DNA of 64,000 nucleotides from Bacteroidota bacterium (GTDB taxonomy: Bacteria; Bacteroidota; Bacteroidia; Chitinophagales; Chitinophagaceae), in the NCBI GenBank assembly GCA_005882315.1, contig VBAR01000004.1, positions 62,001 to 126,000 of the forward strand, given 5' to 3'. A program made the translations under genes and the position numbers. Shown here one piece after another: positions 8,550 to 16,430 of this stretch. The first letter of the stretch is position 1; each line of letters starts with the position of its first letter. Below the pieces are notes generated by a model. It made no database searches, was not told the origin of the DNA, and saw only the letters and a program-made list of their open reading frames with translations.

Positions 8550-9074
8550 ATGAAAACGTTTAAGATATTTTCAATCGCTTTAGTATGTTCACTTATTGCA
8601 TCATCTGTTTTTGCACAAAAGACAAAAACTGAAACCTTCAAGGTATCCGGGAATTGCGGCATGTGTGAAACCAATATAGAAAAAGCCGCTAAAAAAGCCG
8701 GCGCTACTTCCGCAGAATGGAATAAAGACACAAAGGTCATCACCGTTAAATACAGTTCGTCTACATCTGATCTTGCTAAAATTCAGAAAAGCATTGCTGA
8801 TGCAGGTTATGATAATGTAGGTGTAAAAGCTACCAACGAATCATACGACAAATTGCATAGCTGCTGTAAATATGAAAGAGTAGCAGAGACTAGTAATGCT
8901 GCTAAAACAATGGATTGTTGTAAAGATGGCAAATGCACAATGCCTGGTCATGATGGTAAAGATTGTTGTAAAAAAGAAGGTGCTGAAAAAATGGACTGCT
9001 GCAAAGATGGTAAATGCACCAAAGAAGGCCATGATGGCAAAGACTGCTGTAAAAATGAGAAAGGCGATCATTAA
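8550..9074 (+). CDS. exported heavy-metal-associated (HMA) protein with Cys-rich tail
   Basis: A 174-residue protein. A signal peptide (residues 1-22, ending VFAQ) is followed by an HMA ferredoxin-like domain with the metal site GNCGMC (Cys 36 and 39). Then comes a linker YDKLHSCCKYE (CC at 105-106) and a Lys/Cys-rich tail with MDCCKDGKCT and HDGKDCCK each occurring twice. HMA domains bind Cu(I), Hg or Zn through the CxxC pair; the exported location suggests periplasmic metal capture. The HMA-plus-linker part is closely mirrored in the N-terminus of the TonB receptor at 12164. Which metal is bound cannot be told from sequence. Confidence 0.85.
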   Translation: MKTFKIFSIALVCSLIASSVFAQKTKTETFKVSGNCGMCETNIEKAAKKAGATSAEWNKDTKVITVKYSSSTSDLAKIQKSIADAGYDNVGVKATNESYDKLHSCCKYERVAETSNAAKTMDCCKDGKCTMPGHDGKDCCKKEGAEKMDCCKDGKCTKEGHDGKDCCKNEKGDH

Positions 9075-9092
9075 TCATTTAATCAGTCATTC

Positions 9093-9638
9093 ATGAAAAA
9101 GCTATTAATTCTATTGATAGTGGTTGCATTTTCAGTTACTGTAAATGCACAGTTTACAAAAGCCACATTAAAAGCCAGTGGGCTGACATGTTCCATGTGT
9201 TCCAAGGCAGTAAAAGTAGCTTTGGAGAAAGTGGATTTTGTACAGGAGGTAAAAGTGGATATCAAATCACAGGATTATGTTTTGGTATTTAAGCAATCCG
9301 GTCATGTTGAGTTTGATGCATTGAGCAAAGCTGTGGAAGATGCCGGTTTTTCAGTGGCATCGCTAAAAGCATCCGGAAATTTTGCTGATGTAAAAGCAGC
9401 AAAGGATTCACATGCAAAGGTTGCCGGTTTGAATATTCATTTCCTGAACGGTACAGATGAAACCCTTACTGGCGAAAAAACAATAACCATTGTTGATAAG
9501 AATTTTTTATCGGCAAAGGAATTCAAGAAGTATGCTAATACAACCAAACATACCTGTGTACAGACAGGTGTATCGGGTGATTGTTGTACTAAGGAAGGAA
9601 TAGCTGCTCATGAAAGAGTCTATCATGTAATTATTTAA
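9093..9638 (+). CDS. exported HMA-domain protein
   Basis: A 181-residue protein 18 bases after the preceding HMA gene. The signal peptide (residues 1-20, VNAQ) is followed by an HMA domain with LTCSMC (Cys 33 and 36) and a C-terminal half of unknown type with three further Cys (155, 164-165, as DCC) and several His. It is a second, divergent HMA protein in the same transcript and probably a periplasmic metal carrier or sensor. A terminator hairpin follows the stop. Confidence 0.82.
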   Translation: MKKLLILLIVVAFSVTVNAQFTKATLKASGLTCSMCSKAVKVALEKVDFVQEVKVDIKSQDYVLVFKQSGHVEFDALSKAVEDAGFSVASLKASGNFADVKAAKDSHAKVAGLNIHFLNGTDETLTGEKTITIVDKNFLSAKEFKKYANTTKHTCVQTGVSGDCCTKEGIAAHERVYHVII

Positions 9639-9643
9639 TCAGA

Positions 9644-9676
9644 TGTCTCCCCGTTACAATCGGGGAGACATTTTTT
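9644..9676 (+). terminator. rho-independent terminator
   Basis: TGTCTCCCCG (9644-9653) pairs perfectly with CGGGGAGACA (9661-9670) around a 7-base loop, followed by TTTTTT. The next co-directional ATG (9688) is only 12 bases beyond, so the thioredoxin gene needs read-through or an overlapping promoter. Confidence 0.85.
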
Positions 9677-9687
9677 AAATCACCAAT

Positions 9688-10179
9688 ATGAAAATCCAAC
9701 GAAAAATCAACTTGCTTTTATTTGTTATCATTCTCTCTATTGCTGCAAAGGCACAGCCCGGACCGGGACAACAAGCCATGGAAATTGCTTTACCATCTTT
9801 GAATGGCGATACATTAAAACTATCCTCATTAAAAGGAAAGATTGTATTGCTTGATTTCTGGGCAAGCTGGTGTGGCCCCTGTCGTATTTCAAACAAGCAT
9901 ATGATGAAATTATATGCTAAGTATAAATCGCAGGGTTTTGAGATATTCGGTGTATCTGTTGATAACAGCGAGAAAGACTGGAAGAAAGCAGTGCAAAAAG
10001 ATAAAATAACATGGCTGCAGGTGAATGATAGAGAAATGGGAGAAGCGAGTACAGCAATGAAATGGAATGTTAGTGCCCTTCCAACTTCGTATTTAATAAA
10101 CAAAGAAGGCAAATTAGTGGGAATGGACCTGGAAGGGAAAGACCTTGAGGCAGCAGTTAAGGATTTGCTTTCAAAATAA
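9688..10179 (+). CDS. TlpA-like exported thioredoxin
   Basis: A 163-residue protein with signal peptide (residues 1-23, AAKAQ) and an AhpC/TSA-Redoxin type thioredoxin fold. The active site WCGPC is at residues 61-65, preceded by KIVLLDFWAS, and the cis-Pro loop appears as SALPTSYLINKEG. In the periplasm such proteins reduce disulfides, for example in Cys-rich metal-binding proteins, which fits its place among them (inference). Its stop codon overlaps the next start (TAATG at 10177-10181), indicating translational coupling. Confidence 0.88.
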   Translation: MKIQRKINLLLFVIILSIAAKAQPGPGQQAMEIALPSLNGDTLKLSSLKGKIVLLDFWASWCGPCRISNKHMMKLYAKYKSQGFEIFGVSVDNSEKDWKKAVQKDKITWLQVNDREMGEASTAMKWNVSALPTSYLINKEGKLVGMDLEGKDLEAAVKDLLSK

Positions 10180-11018
10180 TGATCATGCGTTTTTGCTTTT
10201 TTATTTTTATTTCTTTTATAGTTACAACCGCAGCAGCACAGGAGTTATATCCTTATGCAGAGCCTGCATCGAATATGCCATCAAAATCTATTTCTGCAAA
10301 GCTGGGAACAATGTTTGGTAATAGTGTTCATAATGATGGATTAGGACAGCGCTACGTTCCGGAAGTCATGTTAGGGCTAAATAAAAAATGGATGGTACAT
10401 GGCAGCCTCGGTTTTGGTAATATGCATGAGAATTATTTTTATTATGAGTTTGCAAAAGTTTATGCAAAGTACCGGTTCCTTTCAATTGATGAAATACATA
10501 AACATTTTCGGATGGCTGCATTTACTTCAGCTACCTATAGCCGCAACAAACTTCATCATAATGAGATCAATTTGACAAATGGAGATCAAAGCGGGATACA
10601 GGCGGGAATTATTGCAACGCAGCTATGGCATAAGTTCGCCATTTCAGGTACAGCAAGTATAAGCGAAGTGCTGGATGAAGTAAGATCATCAAAACAAGAT
10701 CCGCAGCCCTACGCTTTTGAGTCGTTTAATTATACACTTTCTGCAGGCTATCTTGTATTTCCGCGGAGCTATATCGATTATGATCAGATCAATCTGAATA
10801 TTTATGCAGAATTGATTGGCGGAAGGAATCTTAACTGGCCTTCTGAAAAATACTATGTAGACCTGGCACCAGCTATACAACTGATCTTTAATAGCACCAG
10901 CAAGCTCAACCTGGGCTACCGCTTTCAGTTGAGTAGCGATATTTCCCGTATGATGAAAAAAAGTATTATGATCAGCTATGAGCGGATATTTTTGAATGCC
11001 TTGCGGAAGAAGAAATAA
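10179..11018 (+). CDS. putative outer-membrane beta-barrel protein of the metal locus
   Basis: A 279-residue protein with a signal peptide (residues 1-20, TTAAAQ), coupled to the thioredoxin gene by a TAATG overlap. The mature part shows alternating strand segments typical of small barrels (KSISAKLGTMFGNSV, MVHGSLGFGNM, KLNLGYRFQLSSD). It resembles proteins annotated only as hypothetical in Bacteroidota heavy-metal loci. The coupling with a thioredoxin and the flanking HMA genes suggests a role in metal passage or sensing at the outer membrane; this is inference. Confidence 0.65.
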   Translation: MIMRFCFFIFISFIVTTAAAQELYPYAEPASNMPSKSISAKLGTMFGNSVHNDGLGQRYVPEVMLGLNKKWMVHGSLGFGNMHENYFYYEFAKVYAKYRFLSIDEIHKHFRMAAFTSATYSRNKLHHNEINLTNGDQSGIQAGIIATQLWHKFAISGTASISEVLDEVRSSKQDPQPYAFESFNYTLSAGYLVFPRSYIDYDQINLNIYAELIGGRNLNWPSEKYYVDLAPAIQLIFNSTSKLNLGYRFQLSSDISRMMKKSIMISYERIFLNALRKKK

Positions 11019-11041
11019 TCAAATAATTGATCTTGAAAGTA

Positions 11042-11116
11042 ATGGCTTCTATAAAGAAAATTATTGCGAAAGTATTCAGAATGATTTTTATCAGGAAAAA
11101 GGACTGCTGCAAATGA
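11042..11116 (+). CDS. candidate micro-protein with C-terminal CC motif
   Basis: A 24-codon frame: an amphipathic, strongly basic helix-like stretch (MASIKKIIAKVFRMIFIRKK) followed by DCCK. It lies in the spacer between the barrel gene and the second HYC_CC_PP gene. The CC ending matches the CC pairs of its neighbours, which argues for reality, but 24 codons is short and a weak GAAAG-like ribosome site is the only start support. Confidence 0.35.
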   Translation: MASIKKIIAKVFRMIFIRKKDCCK

Positions 11117-11169
11117 TGCAGATCATCTCTTCATGGAACTCTTTAAATGTAGTTTTGAGTTAATATCTG

Positions 11170-11568
11170 ATGATGGGTAAATTGGTTACAACCATATTAG
11201 CTTTTTTCTATCTCTTTTCAGCGACTGGGATAAATGTTCATATGCATTATTGTATGGACAAATTGACCGGTTGGGGAGTGGCAAATAATGATTCCACTGT
11301 TTGTGCGTTTTGCGGAATGGATAAAACAGAGAAAGACGGTGGTTGTTGTAAAGATGAATCAAGACTTATAAAGAGCACTGGTGATCAGCAGATCGCTGAA
11401 GCATCCATTCAATTGATGCAAACAGCATCAGACGCACTGCCTGCTTCTATTATTGAAAATCCTGGCATCAATATTACGTCCACCAGCCGGGAAAATTATT
11501 ATGTACATACTCCTCCCCGAAGTGCTGGTGTTGCAGTTTATATCCGCAACTGCGTTTTCCGTATTTAA
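11170..11568 (+). CDS. HYC_CC_PP-type small exported protein, second copy
   Basis: A 132-residue paralogue of the protein at 7991-8383. It has an N-terminal hydrophobic segment, HYC at 26-28, CAFCGM at 45-50, CC at 59-60, PP at 115-116 and a C-terminal RNCVFRI. The same marks at the same spacing in both copies show a common ancestor, while the intervening sequence has diverged widely. Duplication within one metal locus suggests distinct partners or metals. Confidence 0.7.
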   Translation: MMGKLVTTILAFFYLFSATGINVHMHYCMDKLTGWGVANNDSTVCAFCGMDKTEKDGGCCKDESRLIKSTGDQQIAEASIQLMQTASDALPASIIENPGINITSTSRENYYVHTPPRSAGVAVYIRNCVFRI

Positions 11569-11650
11569 TAATTACTGGTCTATCCTGTCCGGGTAATAAA
11601 CTATTACCGGGTTCATTGTATTACATTTTTTATACTTCAAAATTATTTAT

Positions 11651-12100
11651 ATGAAAAAGTTCATGATGCTGTTGATAGCAGCTTTAACTATCAGTTCCGT
11701 TTCTGTATTCGCACAGGAGAAAGCAGGGAAAAAAGACACAACTCAGCATACTTTTTTGTACACATGCTCTATGCACCCGGATGTAAAGATGGATAAAGCG
11801 GGTAAATGCCCTAAATGCGGTATGGAATTATCATTGAGCAAAAAAGAAGACATGAAGGCTGCTGTAACAAAGAACTATGCGTGTCCTGTTCATGCTGATG
11901 TCGTAAGTGATAAATCTGGCAAATGCCCTCAGTGTGGAAAAAAATTATCGCTTTCAAAAAAAGAGCAAATGAAAACTGAAGTCATGAAAGCATATTGCTG
12001 TAGTATGCATCCCGATGTAGCCAGCGATAAACCAGGTAAATGTTCCATATGCGGAATGGATTTAAAACCGGTAAAGGATAAAAAGGAAAATCATCGTTAA
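11651..12100 (+). CDS. exported protein with three heavy-metal-binding (HMBD) repeats
   Basis: A 149-residue protein with a signal peptide (residues 1-21, SVFAQ). Three HMBD zinc-ribbon-like repeats follow, each roughly CxxHxD...GKCPxCGxxL: residues ~39-60 (CSMHPDVKMDKAGKCPKCGM), ~78-99 and ~117-138. The second repeat has CPVH in place of CSMH and ends CGKKL, so it is the most divergent. HMBD modules occur in copper and other metal efflux systems. Here they form a stand-alone periplasmic metal-binding protein just before the TonB receptor gene. Confidence 0.85.
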   Translation: MKKFMMLLIAALTISSVSVFAQEKAGKKDTTQHTFLYTCSMHPDVKMDKAGKCPKCGMELSLSKKEDMKAAVTKNYACPVHADVVSDKSGKCPQCGKKLSLSKKEQMKTEVMKAYCCSMHPDVASDKPGKCSICGMDLKPVKDKKENHR

Positions 12101-12111
12101 TAAGTCAACGG

Positions 12112-12147
12112 GCGGGGGTAAATCAACTGCCCCCGCTATTCTTTTTT
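12112..12147 (+). terminator. terminator or attenuator before the TonB receptor gene
   Basis: GCGGGGG (12112-12118) pairs with CCCCCGC (12130-12136), followed by TATTCTTTTTT. It sits 12 bases after the HMBD stop and 17 bases before the receptor ATG, so it may set the ratio of receptor to upstream proteins. Confidence 0.65.
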
Positions 12148-12163
12148 CAAAAAACTTAACGGG

Positions 12164-14773
12164 ATGAAACCAAATAAATATTTTTTTACAGTTGCGTTAT
12201 TGGTTTTTACATTTTTTGTGAGTGCACAACCTGCTAAAGATTCTACGATCATTTTCAAAGTAAGCGGCGCCTGCGAAATGTGTAAACAACGGATTGAGCA
12301 AACACTTAAACTGAAAGGAATCAGTTCAGCTGTCTGGGATGTAGATACAAAAAATCTTGCATTGAGTTATAATCCTAAAAAGATCAGCTTATCGAAAGTA
12401 CATAAATTAATAGCCGGGACCGGACACGACACGGAACTTGAAAAAGCAACTACTGCAACGTATAATGAACTGCCGGATTGCTGTCATTACCGGGAAATCG
12501 AAAAACGAAATGCGGACATGAAAAGACAGGTTGAAAAATCAATTGCAGGTGATCTTGCAGTATTAGAAAATGGAACAGTCCAATTACCTGCCGATGCTCA
12601 TATTGTAAAAGGAGTAGTGCTTGAAGAAAATAAAAAAGGAATGTTTTCACCGCTAGCCGGTGCTTCTGTTATATGGCTGGGTACAAATAAAGGAACGGTT
12701 ACGGATACATCAGGTGTTTTCAGTATTCCTCATCACCCAGGTGCAGAAAGATTAATTGTCAGCTATGCAGGTTATAAACCCGATACAATGACAGTTGCCG
12801 ATATGAAGGAACTGAAAATTATTCTTGCAACAGATAAGAAGTTGGGAGAGGTTACAATCATAGCAAGGCAACGTTCAACCTTTGTCTCTGCATTAAGCCC
12901 CCTACGTAAACAGGTAATGTCAGAAAAAGAATTATTTAAAGCGGCTTGCTGTAACCTGAGTGAAAGTTTTGAAACCAACCCTTCAGTTGATGTTTCATAT
13001 AACGATGCTGTAACAGGTAGTAAACAAATTCAGTTGTTGGGTTTGAGTGGTAATTACACACAACTAACCGTTGAGAATCTTCCCGGCCCAAGAGGAATTG
13101 CTACACCATTGGGTTTAAATTCCATTGCTGGTCCATGGGTTGAATCGATACAACTGAATAAAGGAGTAGGCTCGGTGGCAAATGGTTTTGAAAGTATTGC
13201 CGGGCAGATCAATATTGAATTAAAGAAACCAGAGAAAGCGGAACGGCTTTATGCAAATGCGTATATAAATGATATGGGTAAAACAGATTTGAATCTTGTC
13301 CTTACACAGAAGCTTGGCAAAAAATGGAGTACGGCATTATTACTGCATGATGATTACTTAAATAACAAATCGATCGACTTTAACAATGATGGATTTCGTG
13401 ATCTTCCAATGGGTAATCAGTTTAGTGCGATTAATCGATGGAAGTATGAAGATGGGAAAGGTTTTTTAACACAGTTTGGTTTCAAGATATTGAATGATAA
13501 CAGAACAGGAGGTGAGACAAAGTTTGATGCGGCTAACGATAAGTTTACTACCAATTATTACGGGCTTGGTATCAACACTAAACGATATGAAGGTTTTGCC
13601 AAGATCGGTTATGTATTCCCTGCCAAAAAATATAAAAGTATCGGCCTGCAATTATCAACCTTCAATCATCAGCAGGATTCTTATTTCGGGCTTACTGAAT
13701 ATAATGCAGAACAGCGTAATTTTTATGCTAACCTGATTTATCAATCTATCATTGGCAACACCAATCATAAATTCAGAACTGGTTTAAGTTTCGTTTCAGA
13801 TAAATATGATGAAGATTTTAAATCCATCAATTTTAAAAGAACCGAAACAGTTCCCGGTGCATTTTTCGAATATACGTTTACACCGGTTGATAAGTTCAAT
13901 ATTGTTGCCGGTCTTCGTGCCGACAATAATAGTTTATTTGACTGGTTTATTACTCCCCGGGTACATGTACGCTATGAACCCCTAAAAGGAACTACGATTC
14001 GCCTAAGTGCAGGACGTGGACAACGTACTGCAAATATTTTTGCGGAGAATATGAGTGTGTTTGTGAGCTCAAGACAAGTAAATATTTTATCATCTTCAGC
14101 AGGTAAAGCCTATGGACTCGATCCTGAAGTTGCGTGGAATAAAGGGATCAGTGTTGATCAGAAGTTTAAACTCTTCAAACGTGATGGATCATTCAGTGTT
14201 GATTATTTCAGAAATGATTTTGATGAACAAGTAGTGGTGGACCTTGAAGATGTAAGACAAGTTAAATTTTATAATCTGGCGGGAAAATCTTTTTCAAATA
14301 GTTTCCAGGCAGAAATGAACTTTGAACCTGTTCGTAAATTGGAGGTAAGGGTAGCTTACCGCTTTTTTGATGTAAAAACAACTTATAGTAATGAGCTTTT
14401 ACAAAAACCATTTACTGCAAAAAACAGGGCATTTGCAAATCTTGCCTACGAAGTAAGCGGCTGGAAGCTTGATTATACGTTTAATTATAATGGTACTAAG
14501 AGGATACCAAATACATCGGCTAACCCAGCTCAATATCAACTCAACACAAGTTCACCATCTTATGTCCTGATGAATGCGCAGGTTAGCAAGACGCTTGGTA
14601 AAAAACATCCGTTTGAGCTATATTTTGGCGGAGAGAATTTGTCTAATTATTTTCAAAAGGATCCAATCATTGCAGCTGATCAACCTTTTAGCCAATACTT
14701 TGATGCGTCATTGGTTTGGGGGCCTGTAAGTGGTAGATTATTTTATACTGGGATCAGGTATAAATTGAAGTAA
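12164..14773 (+). CDS. TonB-dependent receptor with N-terminal HMA domain
   Basis: An 869-residue outer-membrane protein. Domains in order: signal peptide (1-22, VSAQ); HMA domain with GACEMC (Cys 37, 40) and the same CC linker (CC at 106-107) as the protein at 8550; a carboxypeptidase-regulatory-like domain (~147-235, VKGVVLEEN, TDTSGVFSIP); a TonB plug (~245-350, ending ESIAGQINIELKKP); and a beta-barrel to the C-terminus (YTGIRYKLK). TonB-dependent receptors import ligands across the outer membrane. A metal-binding HMA domain facing the periplasm suggests a metal or metallophore ligand. A GGGA ribosome site precedes the ATG. Confidence 0.9.
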   Translation: MKPNKYFFTVALLVFTFFVSAQPAKDSTIIFKVSGACEMCKQRIEQTLKLKGISSAVWDVDTKNLALSYNPKKISLSKVHKLIAGTGHDTELEKATTATYNELPDCCHYREIEKRNADMKRQVEKSIAGDLAVLENGTVQLPADAHIVKGVVLEENKKGMFSPLAGASVIWLGTNKGTVTDTSGVFSIPHHPGAERLIVSYAGYKPDTMTVADMKELKIILATDKKLGEVTIIARQRSTFVSALSPLRKQVMSEKELFKAACCNLSESFETNPSVDVSYNDAVTGSKQIQLLGLSGNYTQLTVENLPGPRGIATPLGLNSIAGPWVESIQLNKGVGSVANGFESIAGQINIELKKPEKAERLYANAYINDMGKTDLNLVLTQKLGKKWSTALLLHDDYLNNKSIDFNNDGFRDLPMGNQFSAINRWKYEDGKGFLTQFGFKILNDNRTGGETKFDAANDKFTTNYYGLGINTKRYEGFAKIGYVFPAKKYKSIGLQLSTFNHQQDSYFGLTEYNAEQRNFYANLIYQSIIGNTNHKFRTGLSFVSDKYDEDFKSINFKRTETVPGAFFEYTFTPVDKFNIVAGLRADNNSLFDWFITPRVHVRYEPLKGTTIRLSAGRGQRTANIFAENMSVFVSSRQVNILSSSAGKAYGLDPEVAWNKGISVDQKFKLFKRDGSFSVDYFRNDFDEQVVVDLEDVRQVKFYNLAGKSFSNSFQAEMNFEPVRKLEVRVAYRFFDVKTTYSNELLQKPFTAKNRAFANLAYEVSGWKLDYTFNYNGTKRIPNTSANPAQYQLNTSSPSYVLMNAQVSKTLGKKHPFELYFGGENLSNYFQKDPIIAADQPFSQYFDASLVWGPVSGRLFYTGIRYKLK

Positions 14774-14787
14774 TGATCGTGCAGTAA

Positions 14788-15567
14788 TTATTTCTTCTTT
14801 TTTGTATTGAATCGAAAAGAGTATCCTATTGAACCATACCAATCAGTCACATTATCAGTGAGTCCAATGCCGGATGAAAAATCAAGCTTTTTGTTATCAG
14901 AAAAATAATAAGCAAGGCCGCCGTCCAGGTTGTGACGAGGCAGTTCATTGTTTTTCACCGCCCCAAACAATTCAATATAGCCATACCAGCTTTTACCGAT
15001 ATTAAAACCCGGAGCTATTGTATAGACCCAAAATGGACTGCCGCTTTCGCCATCCAGTTCAAATCCCAGGTTATAACCTAACCCGATATTTTCTGATAAA
15101 GTGTGCTGCATGGTTAAAATAAAATTGGGAGCCCATTTGCTTGTGTAAAATTTTTTGCTGCCGATATTTGAAGGTGCTATATGAAAGATCACTGATGTCT
15201 TAGGTACTAAACCTTTTTCCTCCCAAAGTGCTATTTTACCACCGATCTTAATAGGAAGAATTCCTGTTTTTATTTCATTTCCATTGGGGATGATCAGGGG
15301 AGTCTCCACAGAAACAAACTCTGTTATTAACCTAAATTCAAACCGACTGCAAGCTCCATATTTCCACAGAATAGTAGGATGTACAAATGCGTGAAGATCT
15401 CCATCTTTTTCATAGTTGAATCCAATTTCTGTCTGTATATATTTCTTTTTTGTAATAATCGGGGATTCGGTTTGATCAGGACGATCAGTTTCCATGCGGC
15501 CTTCTTCCTGCGATAGAGCATAAAGGTTTATACTTATCAATGTAAGAATGAGCAGTGGTTTTCTCAT
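14788..15567 (-). CDS. outer-membrane protein of the MetA-pathway/'transporter' type
   Basis: A 259-residue protein with a signal peptide (residues 1-19, LYALSQ). Right after it comes METDRPDQTESP, a hallmark of the Bacteroidota outer-membrane 'transporter' family related to phenol MetA-pathway proteins. The remainder is barrel-like strands ending GYSFRFN. It converges on the TonB receptor with a 14-base gap, so a functional link to the metal locus is possible but not shown by an operon. Confidence 0.75.
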   Translation of the reverse strand: MRKPLLILTLISINLYALSQEEGRMETDRPDQTESPIITKKKYIQTEIGFNYEKDGDLHAFVHPTILWKYGACSRFEFRLITEFVSVETPLIIPNGNEIKTGILPIKIGGKIALWEEKGLVPKTSVIFHIAPSNIGSKKFYTSKWAPNFILTMQHTLSENIGLGYNLGFELDGESGSPFWVYTIAPGFNIGKSWYGYIELFGAVKNNELPRHNLDGGLAYYFSDNKKLDFSSGIGLTDNVTDWYGSIGYSFRFNTKKKK

Positions 15568-15590
15568 TACACAAATATAAGAAGCAACAA

Positions 15591-15908
15591 TTATTGTTTA
15601 TAATCTTCTCTTACCGGGCTGAACACATCAATCACTTTGCAATCCACCGGTGTAGTAGCGGAGTGGGGAACATTGGAAGCAATAACATGATACATACCGG
15701 CTTTTAAAGGACAGGGTACACCACCTATTATCATATCCAGTTGCCCTTCCAGTACAAAAGTGATTTGTTCATGCACATGATGATGCTCGGGTAAAATGCT
15801 TCCTTTCTTTACTTCAACATATCCGAGGGTTAAAGCATCGCCATGTACATAGTGGCCCGTGATACCGGGGACAACTTCTTTAGGTTTGATATTTTTGATC
15901 TGTTCCAT
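15591..15908 (-). CDS. small cupin-domain protein
   Basis: A 105-residue single cupin. Motif 1 appears as HHHVHEQITFVLEGQLDMIIGG (residues ~41-62) and motif 2 as GMYHVIASNVPHSATTP, giving His and Glu metal ligands. Family members act as small metal-binding enzymes or sugar/ligand sensors; the substrate is unknown. It is 23 bases upstream of the barrel gene on the same strand. Confidence 0.82.
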   Translation of the reverse strand: MEQIKNIKPKEVVPGITGHYVHGDALTLGYVEVKKGSILPEHHHVHEQITFVLEGQLDMIIGGVPCPLKAGMYHVIASNVPHSATTPVDCKVIDVFSPVREDYKQ

Positions 15909-15941
15909 ATATGACGTTCTGGATTGAGTGTAATACCAGTA

Positions 15942-16430
15942 TTATTTTAATGGCCTGAAATCCTGGTTGACAACAGGTGTGGATGATGGAATAGTAACAA
16001 TATTAAATTTATGTTTTGTTTCTAAATGGCAATTGTTACATGCCTGGGTTAAAAGGGCATATCTGCTGCTGAATAGTCTTAGATCTTTTTGTTGAATAGC
16101 TCCGGTCAAACTATCGACAGGGCCATTGATCATTCCAATTGATCTAGTTTCTTCTCTGTCGCTGCAAAATTTCTGTACATCATCAAGAGCTTCTTGTATT
16201 TCGTGTATCTCAAAATTTGCTAAAGGCCAGTTCTGATTTTGTCCGGCAAACCAAAGCTTGGCATGATGTATCTGTATGCCCGACATAAACTCACCCAGAC
16301 CCGGTTTATAAGTTTCGGCCAGTCGTTTTTCAAGACTGTCAATTTTTGATTGCAGTTTCTGTACATCACCAGAATGTTGATTGCAGGCTATAAAAAACAG
16401 AAGTAATAATATGATCGCAAAAAATCTCAT
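15942..16430 (-). CDS. lipoprotein with a c-type heme (CxxCH) motif
   Basis: A 162-residue lipoprotein (lipobox FFIAC, Cys 16) with a short coiled-coil stretch (~24-40) and an alpha-helical body containing HH near residues 55-56. CNNCH lies at 131-135 near the C-terminus, the covalent heme-binding motif of c-type cytochromes, here in a C-terminal position as in cytochrome c'-like four-helix proteins. Its start overlaps the stop of the upstream ATP-grasp-like gene by 4 bases (ATGA), so the two are translationally coupled. Heme attachment is inferred from the motif only. Confidence 0.65.
   Translation of the reverse strand: MRFFAIILLLLFFIACNQHSGDVQKLQSKIDSLEKRLAETYKPGLGEFMSGIQIHHAKLWFAGQNQNWPLANFEIHEIQEALDDVQKFCSDREETRSIGMINGPVDSLTGAIQQKDLRLFSSRYALLTQACNNCHLETKHKFNIVTIPSSTPVVNQDFRPLK

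Noticed and set aside
8841-9071. Minus-strand frame rich in Phe and Thr
   Set aside because: It is the antisense shadow of the Lys/Cys-rich tail of the HMA protein.
11589-11611. Terminator after the second HYC_CC_PP gene
   Set aside because: GGTAATA/TATTACC pairs, but the stem has mismatches and the T-run is 18 bases away.
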